Assembly (NCBI RefSeq): GCF_000832015.1
Contig: NZ_JXCJ01000001.1
Coordinates: 1,355,864-1,419,863, forward strand
Direction of reading: 5' to 3'
DNA from: Gilvimarinus agarilyticus
GTDB lineage: Bacteria > Pseudomonadota > Gammaproteobacteria > Pseudomonadales > Cellvibrionaceae
DNA length: 64,000 bases
Shown: piece after piece, positions 26,990 through 36,034 of the stretch
Numbering within the stretch: position 1 is the first letter of the stretch
How the letters are laid out: each line of letters opens with the position of its first letter
Position numbers and translations under genes: made by a program
Notes under the pieces: model-generated
The model's database searches: none
What the model was told of the DNA's origin: nothing
What the model saw: only the letters and a program-made list of their open reading frames with translations

Positions 26990-28699
26990 TTAATCCTTGG
27001 TCACTCGATTGGCTTCTTCCAAGCTGGTTAGGCCTTGAGCTGCTTTGCGCAGCGCAGAAACTCTTAAGTTATTAAAACCCGCCTCGTTAGCTGCTTTGGC
27101 TATTTGAAGTGAGTTTCCCCCCTCCATTATAAGGCTAGATATCGCTGATGTGATGCGAACTACTTCATAGACGCCCACACGGCCTTTATACCCTTTTAAG
27201 CAAGAGTCACACCCAACCGGGTGGAACAGCTCAAACTCCTCCCGTGGGATGCCGATATCGTCGAACCCCTCTTCGGTCAAAATCTCCGGTGGTATATCGG
27301 TTGCCGGTTTTTTGCACTTGGGGCACAGGCGGCGAGCCAAGCGCTGGGCAATAATTAAGCTAACGCTGGTGGCCACGTTAAACGCTGGCACCCCCATATT
27401 AAGCAAGCGGGTTAAGGTCTCGGGGGCGCTGTTGGTGTGCAGGGTAGAGAGTACCAAGTGGCCGGTTTGTGCCGCTTTAATGGCAATCTCGGCTGTTTCC
27501 AGGTCGCGAATCTCACCCACCATTACAATATCGGGGTCTTGGCGCAAAAATGAGCGCAACGCCTCGGCAAAGGTTAGGCCTACCTTGGTGTTCATTTGTA
27601 CCTGATTAATGCCTTCAAGGTTAATTTCCACCGGGTCTTCGGCGGTGGAGATATTGCGCTCCTCGGTATTAAGAATGTTTAAGCCTGTATACAGCGATAC
27701 GGTTTTACCGCTACCGGTGGGGCCCGTGACCAGAATCATTCCCTGTGGCTGCTCCAGTGCGTCCAGGTACATCTTCTTTTGGGCGTCTTCGTAGCCCAGC
27801 GCATCAATGCCCAATTTGGCGGAGCTTGGATCCAGAATCCGCAGTACGATCTTCTCGCCAAACAGCGTTGGTAGCGTGTTCACCCGAAAATCAATGGCCC
27901 GGGTTTTGGATATTTTCATTTTAATCCGGCCGTCCTGAGGTACCCGGCGCTCGGAAATGTCCATTTGCGACATCACTTTTAAGCGTGCAGCCAGTCGGGT
28001 GGCCAAGTTAATGGGCGGGCGCGACACCTCTTGCAATATGCCGTCGGTGCGCAGCCTAACCCTGTAGGCCTTCTCGTAGGGCTCGAAGTGAATATCAGAA
28101 GCGCCAATTTTAATCGCGTCCAGCAGTACTTTATTAATAAAGCGCACAATGGGCGCCTCGTCGGCTTCGCTGGTTTCGTCATCCTCTTTTACTGCGGCCC
28201 CTTCGGTGCTTAGCCCGTCTAAGTCTTCATCGTCCAGCCCACCCAAGGCATCGCCAATGCTCTCTTCATTGGCGTTGATGTAGGCCTCGATGGCAACGGT
28301 GAGTTTATCTGCCTCGACTAACACGGCCTCGGTGTTAATGCCGGTATTAAATTTAATCTCGTCTAGCGCGTGCAGGTTGGTGGGGTCGACCACGCCGACA
28401 AACAAACGGTTGCCACGACGCATTAAGGGCAGAGCGCGGTGCTTTTCAATCAGCTTGGCATCCACCAGTTTGCTGGGCATCGATTGCGGGTTAAGGGCCT
28501 TAAGGTCAAATACCGGGGTGCCAAACTCGTCGGCGGCGACCTGAGCCAGGGTTTTGGCATCTAGCACACCGCTCTGCACCAAATAGATAACAAACGGCAA
28601 TTTTTGTTTGTTTGCTTCGGCCAGCCCGCTCGCGGCTAGAGTTTCATCCAGCAAGCCATCGCTAACCAGTCGCTTTGCCAATCCGTTAAGTGCTGCCAT
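26990..28699 (-). CDS. pilB: Type IV pilus assembly ATPase PilB
   Basis: Hexameric cytoplasmic ATPase powering pilus extension. The 569 residues include an N-terminal MshEN-type region (about 5-140, a known c-di-GMP-binding fold in some homologues), the Asp box around 383-400, Walker A GPTGSGKT at 326-333, the His box TGHLVLSTLHTNSA, and a zinc tetracysteine at C459, C462, C497, C500. First gene of the minus-strand pilBCD operon, divergent from pilA. Confidence 0.97.
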   Translation of the reverse strand: MAALNGLAKRLVSDGLLDETLAASGLAEANKQKLPFVIYLVQSGVLDAKTLAQVAADEFGTPVFDLKALNPQSMPSKLVDAKLIEKHRALPLMRRGNRLFVGVVDPTNLHALDEIKFNTGINTEAVLVEADKLTVAIEAYINANEESIGDALGGLDDEDLDGLSTEGAAVKEDDETSEADEAPIVRFINKVLLDAIKIGASDIHFEPYEKAYRVRLRTDGILQEVSRPPINLATRLAARLKVMSQMDISERRVPQDGRIKMKISKTRAIDFRVNTLPTLFGEKIVLRILDPSSAKLGIDALGYEDAQKKMYLDALEQPQGMILVTGPTGSGKTVSLYTGLNILNTEERNISTAEDPVEINLEGINQVQMNTKVGLTFAEALRSFLRQDPDIVMVGEIRDLETAEIAIKAAQTGHLVLSTLHTNSAPETLTRLLNMGVPAFNVATSVSLIIAQRLARRLCPKCKKPATDIPPEILTEEGFDDIGIPREEFELFHPVGCDSCLKGYKGRVGVYEVVRITSAISSLIMEGGNSLQIAKAANEAGFNNLRVSALRKAAQGLTSLEEANRVTKD

Positions 28700-29032
28700 A
28701 GGCTTAAATGCTTTTGTTCGTGTAGTAGTTTAGGTTGCAAGCTTAATGCCTTATGTATAAAGGCTCTTATCAGCGTTTACTTTACGAACTGTTGGCCTTG
28801 TTGGCAATGTTTGTGTGGTGCGACTCATTTTTACGGCCCCAATGTGACGTTTTTGGTCAATGTTGGTCGTGGGGGGGCAGCGCTTAAGGTTTTTTTAAGC
28901 TCGGCGTGCGGTTGTTGAGGCGGCATGTCGCGATCATGATTGTTGGCCCACACTTTGCTCAGGGTAGTTTAGGCTCGTAAGGGCCCGGATAGATATCTAA
29001 CGATTATACTTTGAGCATTCTTGGAGGCTCTA
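28700..29032. other. pilB-pilA divergent promoter region
   Basis: No gene is visible in these 333 bases. The right part holds the sigma-54 promoter of pilA1 (28944-28959, listed separately). The stretch between about 28740 and 28940 is the expected place for binding of the PilR activator and for the leftward pilB promoter, but no site could be recognised with confidence. A G-run at 28871-28877 interrupts it. Confidence 0.5.
28944..28959 (+). promoter_or_regulatory. Sigma-54 (RpoN) -24/-12 promoter for pilA1
   Basis: TGGCCC at 28944-28949, five bases, then TTGCT at 28955-28959: this matches the consensus TGGCAC-N5-TTGCW with one mismatch and with the invariant GG and GC at exact spacing. Transcription would start about 28970, giving a leader of about 60 nt before the ATG at 29033. 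RpoN control of pilA through the PilS/PilR system is established in Pseudomonas aeruginosa, and rpoN is present in this window (52.6-54.2 kb). Confidence 0.8.
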
Positions 29033-29518
29033 ATGAAAAAAGTACAACAAGGTTTTACTCTGATCGAATTGATGATCGTGGTTGCGATTATCGGTATTCT
29101 GGCGGCGGTTGCACTGCCAGCTTACCAAGATTACACCATCCGCTCTCAGGTTACTGAAGGTATGAGCTTGGCATCTGCGGCTAAAACTGCTGTAGCCGAA
29201 ACTTATATCAACCGTGGTGTAGCGCCGGCAGATCGTACCGGGGCTGGCATGTCCGCAACCCCTACTGACACCAATGGCCAGTATGTTTCTCAGGTTGCGG
29301 TGGCAAATGGCGAAATTACTGTGACCTTTGGTGTTAATGTGAACGCCAATATCAATGGTAACACTTTGGTCCTGACTCCTTACGAGTCTGCTGACGGCTC
29401 TATCGCGTGGCAGTGTAATAGTGCCACCGCGGGCCCTGTTCCTGGTGGTGCAGCACTTTCTGGTCCTACTCTTGGCACGTTGCCAGCCCAGTACGCTCCT
29501 TCACAGTGCCGCACTTAA
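29033..29518 (+). CDS. pilA: Type IVa major pilin PilA (first copy)
   Basis: Main subunit of the type IV pilus fibre. The 161-residue prepilin has a 7-residue leader cut by PilD before FTLIEL, with the invariant glutamate at mature position 5, a hydrophobic helix to about residue 28, and a C-terminal disulfide pair (Cys in AWQC and in SQCRT). The ATG at 29033 follows TTGGAGG; an in-frame TTG at 29021 overlaps this ribosome site and is rejected. It sits behind a sigma-54 promoter and before a strong terminator, and so forms its own transcription unit. A close paralogue follows. Confidence 0.97.
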   Translation: MKKVQQGFTLIELMIVVAIIGILAAVALPAYQDYTIRSQVTEGMSLASAAKTAVAETYINRGVAPADRTGAGMSATPTDTNGQYVSQVAVANGEITVTFGVNVNANINGNTLVLTPYESADGSIAWQCNSATAGPVPGGAALSGPTLGTLPAQYAPSQCRT

Positions 29519-29553
29519 GATGCATTAAGTTCGGTTAGCTGAGGCTACTGACT

Positions 29554-29591
29554 AAAAGCCGCCTCTTGGGTAACCAGAGGCGGCTTTTTTT
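29554..29591 (+). terminator. Rho-independent terminator after pilA1
   Basis: A perfect 13-bp stem, AAAAGCCGCCTCT (29554-29566) with AGAGGCGGCTTTT (29576-29588), closes a 9-base loop and runs into seven T residues (29585-29591). It separates the two pilin genes transcriptionally, so pilA2 must rely on readthrough or on its own promoter. Confidence 0.95.
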
Positions 29592-29663
29592 ACGCTCGGG
29601 CTAGTTTCGTATTCGTTTGGGTTGTTGTGTCGATGAACGCTTTAGAAAATATTTGAGGCTACT

Positions 29664-30146
29664 ATGAAAAACAATGAAGGCTTCACTCTAATAGAGCTAA
29701 TGATTGTGGTGGCAATTATTGGCATTTTGGCATCGGTAGCGTTGCCAGCTTATAAAGATTACACCATTCGCTCTCAGGTTACGGAGGGGATGAGTTTGGC
29801 GTCGGCCGCTAAGTCGGCTATCGCCGAAACCTATATAAATCGTGCCGTGGTTCCGCTTGATAGGGCTGGGGCGGGCATGAGTGCGGCTGCCACCGATACC
29901 AGTGGCCAGTATGTGTTGTCCGTAGATGTGGTGGCTGGGGAAATTGTGGTGACCTTTGGTGTTAACGCAAACCCTGAGATCGTGAATAATACTTTGGTGT
30001 TAACGGCCTATGAGTCCGCCGACGGCTCACTTGCCTGGCAGTGTAGCAGCGCGTCCAGTGGGCCGCTGCCTAATGGAGTGGCGCTTGGCGGCCCAACCCA
30101 GGGAACATTGCCTTCACGCTACGCTCCGACGGAGTGTCGGGCCTAA
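29664..30146 (+). CDS. Type IVa pilin, second copy (PilA paralogue)
   Basis: The 160-residue prepilin has a 6-residue leader, MKNNEG, cut before FTLIEL. A gap-free hand alignment of the 154 mature residues with the first copy shows 37 differences (about 76 per cent identity); the first 50 residues and both C-terminal cysteines are almost unchanged and the differences cluster in the exposed C-terminal half. The ribosome site region TTTGAGGCTACTATGAAAAA resembles that of the first copy, so the duplication included the leader. It has no recognisable sigma-54 promoter in the 72 bp after the preceding terminator. It could be a minor or alternative pilin. Confidence 0.95.
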   Translation: MKNNEGFTLIELMIVVAIIGILASVALPAYKDYTIRSQVTEGMSLASAAKSAIAETYINRAVVPLDRAGAGMSAAATDTSGQYVLSVDVVAGEIVVTFGVNANPEIVNNTLVLTAYESADGSLAWQCSSASSGPLPNGVALGGPTQGTLPSRYAPTECRA

Positions 30147-30332
30147 TTACAATAGTTGGCGGCTGGGGCAGGCGGGAGCTCGAGCTGGGCGCGTGCCTTT
30201 TATGAGGTTCGAATGCGGAGGAGCCGGGGCTAGGTGCTCAGCCTTGAGGTCCCGGCCCCGTGATTTCTTATGTGAAGAAGTTCCAGTGCTTCAGTTAAGT
30301 TCCTTCATCACGGCAGGCGTCCGAAGTCAGCC

Positions 30333-31193
30333 TTATCCGACCCGCATCGACAAATCCACCGCCCGGCAATGCTTGGTTAGTGCTCCCACAGATATCCGGC
30401 TGATATTTTTAAATAAGCTTTTCTGGGCGTTGATTTGCGCAATGTCTACCCCGCCCGATAGCTCTAGCTGTGCCGTAAAGGCTTTGCCTTCTAGGTGACG
30501 GTTTACATCTTCTAAACTCATCTCGTCTAGCATCACAATATCCGCGCCGCTGGCCAGGGCTTCATCTAGCTCGGCAAGGGTTTCTACTTCTACCTCTAGC
30601 GGTTTCTCGGCGGCGATCTCGCGGGCTTTGGTTACGGCGGCCTTGATGCTGCCGGCGGCGGCTATGTGATTTTCTTTTATCAAGAATGCGTCGTATAGGC
30701 CGATACGGTGGTTATGGCAGCCGCCACAAGCGACGGCGTATTTTTGTGCGCTGCGCAGGCCGGGTAGGGTTTTGCGGGTGTCGAGGATTTTTATGGGCAG
30801 ACCCGCTACCAGCTGGGCGTATTGTTGAGCGGTGGTGGCTACCCCCGAAAGCAGCTGCACAAAGTTAAGGGCGGTGCGCTCGCCGGTAAGCAGGCTGCGG
30901 GCTGGGCCGTCTAACTCAAATAGGGTGCTATTGGCGGTGGCGCGCTGACCGTCGGCAAAGTGCCAAGTGATGGTAACGTCTGGGTCTAGTTGACGAAACG
31001 TCTCTTCAACCCAGTCTTTACCACAAAAAGTGCAGTCCTCGCGGGTAATAATGCGGGCTTTGGCGTGTTGCTTTGCGGGAATTAATAGGGCGGTAATATC
31101 GCCACTGCCGATGTCTTCGTCCAGGGCGGCGGTTACATTTTTAATAAGGTCGCGGTGCAGGCCGGGGATTTGGTCGGCGTATTCGCTAAGCAT
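30333..31193 (-). CDS. nadC: Nicotinate-nucleotide pyrophosphorylase (quinolinate phosphoribosyltransferase) NadC
   Basis: Converts quinolinate and PRPP to nicotinate mononucleotide in de novo NAD synthesis. The 286 residues contain [10 protein letters not shown], the [16 protein letters not shown] block, [27 protein letters not shown] and the C-terminal LELSGGV, all family signatures. Its position next to pilA matches Pseudomonas. The 186-bp gap to pilA2 (convergent) has GC-rich inverted repeats but no gene that I recognise. Confidence 0.97.
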   Translation of the reverse strand: MLSEYADQIPGLHRDLIKNVTAALDEDIGSGDITALLIPAKQHAKARIITREDCTFCGKDWVEETFRQLDPDVTITWHFADGQRATANSTLFELDGPARSLLTGERTALNFVQLLSGVATTAQQYAQLVAGLPIKILDTRKTLPGLRSAQKYAVACGGCHNHRIGLYDAFLIKENHIAAAGSIKAAVTKAREIAAEKPLEVEVETLAELDEALASGADIVMLDEMSLEDVNRHLEGKAFTAQLELSGGVDIAQINAQKSLFKNISRISVGALTKHCRAVDLSMRVG

Positions 31194-31507
31194 AGTAAAG
31201 CCCTGAGTGGTAAAGGGGCCTATTGTATGAGATTTGCGGCCGGTTGTTGAGTGGCTTGGTTGGCTGATGGCGGACCCGGATAGTGGCGCGATTTAGGCTT
31301 ATGTTGTAATGCGTGACACCACTTATAACCAAAAATACAGTTATTTTATGGTGGCGCAAGAAAAGTTATAGTTGGAGGCTGTTTTTAGCCTTAAATGTGA
31401 TAGATGCCGCAATACCGGCTTTTGTTATTGGGAGTTTGTGTTGTGCAGCATATACTTATAGATGTGAACAAGTCCTTATTTTGAGTTTCCCTTACCGGGT
31501 TATCACC
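31194..31507. other. nadC-DUF1631 divergent intergenic region
   Basis: These 314 bases separate two divergent genes, and the part from 31300 to 31500 is noticeably AT-rich. The DUF1631 frame stays open upstream to a GTG at 31313, which would add 65 residues with a hydrophobic stretch, but this has no ribosome site and no similarity that I know of. I see no certain promoter, RNA gene or repeat; the AT-rich stretch is the likely location of both promoters. Confidence 0.4.
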
Positions 31508-33928
31508 ATGTCCGAATCGTCTAACCACGAAAATGTTGTGTCGCTCAGGGCCGAGCGTGAGGTAAAAGCAACCCAGGGACGAGAACCCCAGGCTGTGCTG
31601 GCACGTATGCCGGCGGCTATGCACGCGCTGCGCGAAAAAGCGCGTCAGAGCCTGCAGGGCTTGTTGCGCAATTTATTTGATAAGGCCGACGATGCCTTAT
31701 TTGAGCTGGCGGACCAAGCCACCAATAATCACGAACAAAACCTCTACTTTGACTCGATGCGTCAGGTGCGTCTGCACCGCAAAGACACCGAGGCGGACTT
31801 CTTTTACCAGATTGATGTGGGCTTTGCCCGCATTATGGACGCGCAAGCGTTTCCTGAGCCGAATAGTGACGACGAGTCGACCAACCTCGATAACCTTGCC
31901 TTGGTGGCCAACGACGAGCTGGAAGAGATGGTTGCCAGCGAGACCATGGTTAACCGAGCCAACGAGCAATACTCTGAGCGTGTGCAGCACTTAACTCTGC
32001 GTATGGATCAGCTGGTACCGGTTAAGGTGTATCAAAAGAACAACCCTGTGGGTTGCGATGCAGTATGTACTGCCTTTGTGACTGCCTCTAGCGGTATCGA
32101 TATTGATGTAAAGGCGCGCCTGGTGTTGCTCAAACTGTTTGATCGCTTGGTGATGTGCCAGCTGGGCACATTATACGACGAGCTAAACCAGCATTTAATT
32201 GAGGCAAACATTTTACCCTCGCTGCGCGGTGGCGCGGTGGCGCGTAAGACCAAGTCCAGTGCCTCAAAATCGGCCGAGAGGCCGCAGCAGTCTAATACCC
32301 ACGAGGGCGATCAAGGGCAGGACGAAAACGCCGAAGAGCTTTTGGGTACTTTGCGCGAGCTGCTAAAGGCGCAAGGCGGATCGGCGGCCCAGTCACAGGC
32401 GGCGCCTGCCGGGCCAAGCCTGTCCTCGCAAGATTTACTGAGTATTTTAACCCTGGCGCAGCAGCGCTCGGCGCCTCAGGCGAGTGCTTCGCACACTCTA
32501 AGTGCGGACGACATTAAAACCCAAGTGGGCCACCTGCTGGCGCGCGGGGGCGCCGGTGAGCGGCAGATTAACGATATTGACGAGGACGTTATTAACCTCG
32601 TGAGTATGATGTTTGAGTTTATTTTGGAAGATCGCAGCCTGGCAGCCCCCATGAAGGCGCAATTGGCACGCTTGCAGATCCCTATGATTAAAGTGGCCGT
32701 GGCTGATAAATCGTTTTTTGGCAAAGGCGGCCACCCCGCGCGGCGCCTGCTGAACGAGATGGCAACGGCGGCTTTAGGTTGGCAAGATACCGGCGAAGAA
32801 AATCGCGGTAAAGATATGCTGTACCGCCAGATCGACCAAACCGTGGCGAAGGTACTAAGCGACTTCAGCAAAGATGTGGGCATCTTTGATAGCTTATTGC
32901 TGGAGTTTCGCGCCTTTCAGGAGAAAGAAAAGCGCCGCTCAAAGATTTTGGAGCAGCGTACCATTGATGCCGAAGACGGCAAGGCGAAGTCTCAGCGCGC
33001 CCGTGCCGACGTCGATGCCGCCCTGGAAGAGGTCACCGCGGGTGTTGCGTTGCCAACAGCTGCTGCCGAGTTACTGGCCAGTGCTTGGTCGAATGTACTG
33101 TTTATTACCTGTTTAAAGCAGGGGCCCGAGAGCGAGACGTTTGCTAAGCAATTGCAAACCGCGCGCGAGCTGGTGTGGAGCACCACGGCAGTGATGACCG
33201 GTGATAACCGCCAGCGGTTGCTTAAGTTGGTGCCGCGCCTGCTGGCTGAATTACGCAACGGCTTAGAGGATATTGCCTTTAACCCCTACCAAATGGGACA
33301 GCTGTTTAAGTCACTTGAAAAGCTGCATTTAGAGATCTTGCGTAGCAAGCCTAAAGCAGCCGCGCCAGAGGCCGCAGCACCGCCCGATAAGCCGGAATCA
33401 ACGCCGCCGCTTAGCCAGGAGCCTGAAGCGGTTACTCGAGCGAAACAGCCTGAGGTGCCGGCAGCTCCGGTAGTGGCCGAGCCGTCAGTACCCGATACGG
33501 TGGCCGTGGTTGAGACTTTAGAGCCCGATTACGGCAAAACGGCCGAAGAAAAACCTGAACCTGTCAGCCCGGCCGTGGCCAGTGCAGAGGTGGTTGAGCC
33601 TACAGTCGCCGACACAGCCAGCACGGATGATATTGATACCCAGCATCTCGCGCTGGTGTCTAACCTGACTCAGGGCAGCTGGTTTGAGATGGTCTCGGCC
33701 TCTGGTGAGGCATACCGTTGCCGCTTAGCGGCGATTATCAAGCCCACGGGCAAATACATTTTTGTCAATCGCACCGGTATGAAGGTCGCCGAGGAAGACC
33801 GTCCAAGCTTAGCCAAAGCCTTAAAAGAAGGGCGCATCCGGGTGCTGGATGACGGCATGCTGTTTGATCGCGCACTGGAATCGGTGATTGGCAGCCTGCG
33901 CCAGCCGCGAGGCAATAGCGGCCGCTAA
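31508..33928 (+). CDS. DUF1631 family protein of unknown function
   Basis: An 806-residue soluble, mostly helical protein of the DUF1631 family, found next to nadC/ampD in pseudomonads; some databases call it thymidine phosphorylase, which the sequence does not support. Visible parts: a conserved helical N-terminal half (about 25-600, with many short amphipathic stretches), a low-complexity region rich in Ala, Pro and Glu (about 615-710) and a compact C-terminal domain starting near LVSNLTQGSWFEM (about 715-800) that looks like a small beta barrel (possibly PilZ-like; inference). The ATG at 31508 fits the family start. Function unknown. Confidence 0.85.
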   Translation: MSESSNHENVVSLRAEREVKATQGREPQAVLARMPAAMHALREKARQSLQGLLRNLFDKADDALFELADQATNNHEQNLYFDSMRQVRLHRKDTEADFFYQIDVGFARIMDAQAFPEPNSDDESTNLDNLALVANDELEEMVASETMVNRANEQYSERVQHLTLRMDQLVPVKVYQKNNPVGCDAVCTAFVTASSGIDIDVKARLVLLKLFDRLVMCQLGTLYDELNQHLIEANILPSLRGGAVARKTKSSASKSAERPQQSNTHEGDQGQDENAEELLGTLRELLKAQGGSAAQSQAAPAGPSLSSQDLLSILTLAQQRSAPQASASHTLSADDIKTQVGHLLARGGAGERQINDIDEDVINLVSMMFEFILEDRSLAAPMKAQLARLQIPMIKVAVADKSFFGKGGHPARRLLNEMATAALGWQDTGEENRGKDMLYRQIDQTVAKVLSDFSKDVGIFDSLLLEFRAFQEKEKRRSKILEQRTIDAEDGKAKSQRARADVDAALEEVTAGVALPTAAAELLASAWSNVLFITCLKQGPESETFAKQLQTARELVWSTTAVMTGDNRQRLLKLVPRLLAELRNGLEDIAFNPYQMGQLFKSLEKLHLEILRSKPKAAAPEAAAPPDKPESTPPLSQEPEAVTRAKQPEVPAAPVVAEPSVPDTVAVVETLEPDYGKTAEEKPEPVSPAVASAEVVEPTVADTASTDDIDTQHLALVSNLTQGSWFEMVSASGEAYRCRLAAIIKPTGKYIFVNRTGMKVAEEDRPSLAKALKEGRIRVLDDGMLFDRALESVIGSLRQPRGNSGR

Positions 33929-33956
33929 TGTAAGTATTTGCGGTTAACGATACAAG

Positions 33957-33988
33957 CGACAACGGCAGGCTTAGCTCTGCCGTTGTCG
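33957..33988 (+). terminator. Hairpin between DUF1631 and ampD, possible terminator
   Basis: A perfect 12-bp stem CGACAACGGCAG (33957-33968) with CTGCCGTTGTCG (33977-33988) encloses an 8-base loop 28 bp after the DUF1631 stop. The following bases TATCTGTCTGG are only moderately T-rich, so termination may be partial or the structure may protect the message end. Confidence 0.55.
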
Positions 33989-34046
33989 TATCTGTCTGGC
34001 GCATTGATTATACTGGGGCAACTTAAGGGCCATCAGAGTTGTACCG

Positions 34047-34619
34047 TTGTTAAACACTCCACAGCACATTCATATTGATGATTCCGGCTGGATTAACCCG
34101 GCGCGGCACATTTGCTCACCCAATTTTGGGGCCCGGCCCGCGGGCGCTGAAGTCAGCCTGCTTGTGGTTCATAATATCAGCCTCCCTCCCGGTGAGTTTG
34201 GCAACGGCTATATTGAGCAGTTTTTTACCAACCAGCTCGACTTTGATGCCCACCCCTATTTTGCCTCTATTGCCCATTTGCAGGTGTCATCCCACGTGCT
34301 TATAAACCGTAGCGGCGAGCTGGTGCAGTTTGTCTCGCTGCTCGATCGTGCCTGGCACGCGGGCCGCTCGTGTTTTGCCGGCGTTACTGAGTGCAACGAC
34401 TACAGTATAGGGGTGGAGCTAGAGGGTACAGACACTGAGCCCTACACCGATGCACAGTATGGGGCGTTAGGGTGTTTAACGGATGCTTTGTTGGCGTATT
34501 TTCCAGCGATAACACCAGAGCGAATTACCGGTCATTGTGATATTGCGCCCGGGCGTAAAACAGACCCGGGCGAGGCGTTTGATTGGGATAAATACTATTC
34601 ACACATAACAGTGCGTTAA
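34047..34619 (+). CDS. ampD: 1,6-anhydro-N-acetylmuramyl-L-alanine amidase AmpD
   Basis: Cytoplasmic zinc amidase that removes the stem peptide from anhydro-muropeptides in wall recycling and so keeps the AmpR beta-lactamase regulator quiet. The 190 residues keep the zinc ligands H42 (in VVHNIS), H163 and D173 (GHCDIAPGRKTDPG), and the WHAG and IGVELEGTD blocks. No methionine codon exists anywhere in the frame upstream of the conserved part, so the start must be non-ATG; TTG at 34047 gives a length close to E. coli AmpD (183). It is followed by ampE after 12 bp. Confidence 0.94.
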   Translation: MLNTPQHIHIDDSGWINPARHICSPNFGARPAGAEVSLLVVHNISLPPGEFGNGYIEQFFTNQLDFDAHPYFASIAHLQVSSHVLINRSGELVQFVSLLDRAWHAGRSCFAGVTECNDYSIGVELEGTDTEPYTDAQYGALGCLTDALLAYFPAITPERITGHCDIAPGRKTDPGEAFDWDKYYSHITVR

Positions 34620-34631
34620 GGCGGAGCGGCC

Positions 34632-35540
34632 GTGACTTTTATAAGTTTAGTGATTGTGTTGTTACTGGTGCAGTGGTGGGGCTCGGGTAAACCCCTGCAT
34701 CGCGATCAATGGTTTTTTAATGGCTGGCAGAGGTTGCCGCACGCTAACGCGCGATTGGGGCGCGGCCCATGGTTGTGTGTGCTCGCGGTAGCGGTGCCGG
34801 TCGTGCTGCTGGCGGCGCTGGTTGTTTATATTGCGCTGTGCACCTCCGAGTTTTGGCTGCTGTTAATCAATATACCGGTGCTGCTGTATAGCTTGGGGCG
34901 CGGGGATTATGCCGGCGCGCTGCACACCTACACTGAGTCGGCCCACGCGGGTGACTCGGTTAAAGCGGCGAGTGTGCTCGACACGATGAACCTGGACCCG
35001 GATTTGCGCGGCAGCCGCAATAGCGATGACTGGACCGCGCTCAATCGTGAGGCGCTGCGGGTATTTACCTATCGCGGCTTCGAGCGAATGTTTGCGGTTA
35101 TTTTTTGGTTTATGGTGGCCGGTGCCCCCGGGGCTTTGGCGTACCGTTTAGCGGTGTTGCTGTGGGGGCATTTGCTGGACGTCAACGACTCCCGCGCTGG
35201 CCAGGTGGGGCGTGTTTTGATGATTATCGAGTGGCCTGCGGCGCGCTTACTGGGGCTAAGCTGGGCGCTGGTGGGGCACTTTGAGTGCTGCATGGTGCGC
35301 TGGCGCCATTTGTGGTTGTCGTCGCGGACACTAACGCCGGTGTTTTTGGTGTCGGTGTTAGTGGGCGCAATGGGTGAGGAGAGCGACTGGTCTAAAAGTG
35401 GCGATGCGCGGCGTTTTCAGCCGGCGGCGCGAATCGAGCCTAGCTATTCATTACATTTGGTTGAGTCGGCGGCAAGTATGTTTTCGCGTGCGCTTTTGCT
35501 GTGGGTGTTTGCCGTAGCGGTCGTCACTTTAATGCTTTAA
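34632..35540 (+). CDS. ampE: Inner-membrane protein AmpE (regulatory signalling modulator)
   Basis: Membrane protein of the CobD/CbiB-like AmpE family, always paired with ampD and implicated in beta-lactamase induction; its molecular role is not settled. The 302 residues have membrane segments at about 1-12, 45-80, 150-175, and 283-302, with the [23 protein letters not shown] block typical of the family. The start is GTG, preceded by GGCGGAG. ampD-ampE form one operon. Confidence 0.92.
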   Translation: MTFISLVIVLLLVQWWGSGKPLHRDQWFFNGWQRLPHANARLGRGPWLCVLAVAVPVVLLAALVVYIALCTSEFWLLLINIPVLLYSLGRGDYAGALHTYTESAHAGDSVKAASVLDTMNLDPDLRGSRNSDDWTALNREALRVFTYRGFERMFAVIFWFMVAGAPGALAYRLAVLLWGHLLDVNDSRAGQVGRVLMIIEWPAARLLGLSWALVGHFECCMVRWRHLWLSSRTLTPVFLVSVLVGAMGEESDWSKSGDARRFQPAARIEPSYSLHLVESAASMFSRALLLWVFAVAVVTLML

Positions 35541-35551
35541 CAGGAGATAGT

Positions 35552-36034
35552 ATGCCTTCGTTTGATGTGGTTTCTGAGGTAGAAAAACACGATTTAACCA
35601 ATGCGGTTGATCAGGTAAGGCGGGTTATTGTAACGCGCTATGATTTTAAAGGCGTTGAGGCTGATTTTGAGCTAAAAGACTACGTGGTTACCATGAAGGC
35701 GGAAGCCGAGTTTCAGCTGCAGCAGATGCTCGATATGTTACAAAGTGCACTGCTTAAAAATAAAATCGATATCGCCTGTTTGGAGGTAAAGCCTGCACGG
35801 GCTAGCGGTAAAACAACGATACAAGATGTGGTGGTGCGCACCGGTGTCGAGACTGAGCTGGCGAAGAAAATCGTTAAAATGATTAAAGAACAAAAGCTAA
35901 AAGTACAGGCGCAAATCCAGGGCGATCAACTGCGGGTGACCGGTAAAAAGCGTGACGATTTGCAGGGTGTAATCGCGTTTTTAAAAAGCTCGGATATTGA
36001 GTTGCCGCTGCAGTTTACTAACTTTCGCGATTGA
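35552..36034 (+). CDS. yajQ: YajQ family nucleotide-binding protein
   Basis: Small cytoplasmic protein with two ferredoxin-like domains; homologues bind c-di-GMP (Xanthomonas) or tRNA/GTP. The 160 residues begin [15 protein letters not shown] and include RYDFKG near 35 and [14 protein letters not shown] near the end. The ATG at 35552 has CAGGAG 6 bp upstream; an earlier in-frame start at 35501 lies inside ampE and is rejected. Confidence 0.95.
   Translation: MPSFDVVSEVEKHDLTNAVDQVRRVIVTRYDFKGVEADFELKDYVVTMKAEAEFQLQQMLDMLQSALLKNKIDIACLEVKPARASGKTTIQDVVVRTGVETELAKKIVKMIKEQKLKVQAQIQGDQLRVTGKKRDDLQGVIAFLKSSDIELPLQFTNFRD

Noticed and set aside
30195-30240. tRNA T-loop-like word GGTTCGAATGC after pilA2
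   Set aside because: The flanking five bases on each side do not pair, and no acceptor, D or anticodon arm could be built around it on either strand.
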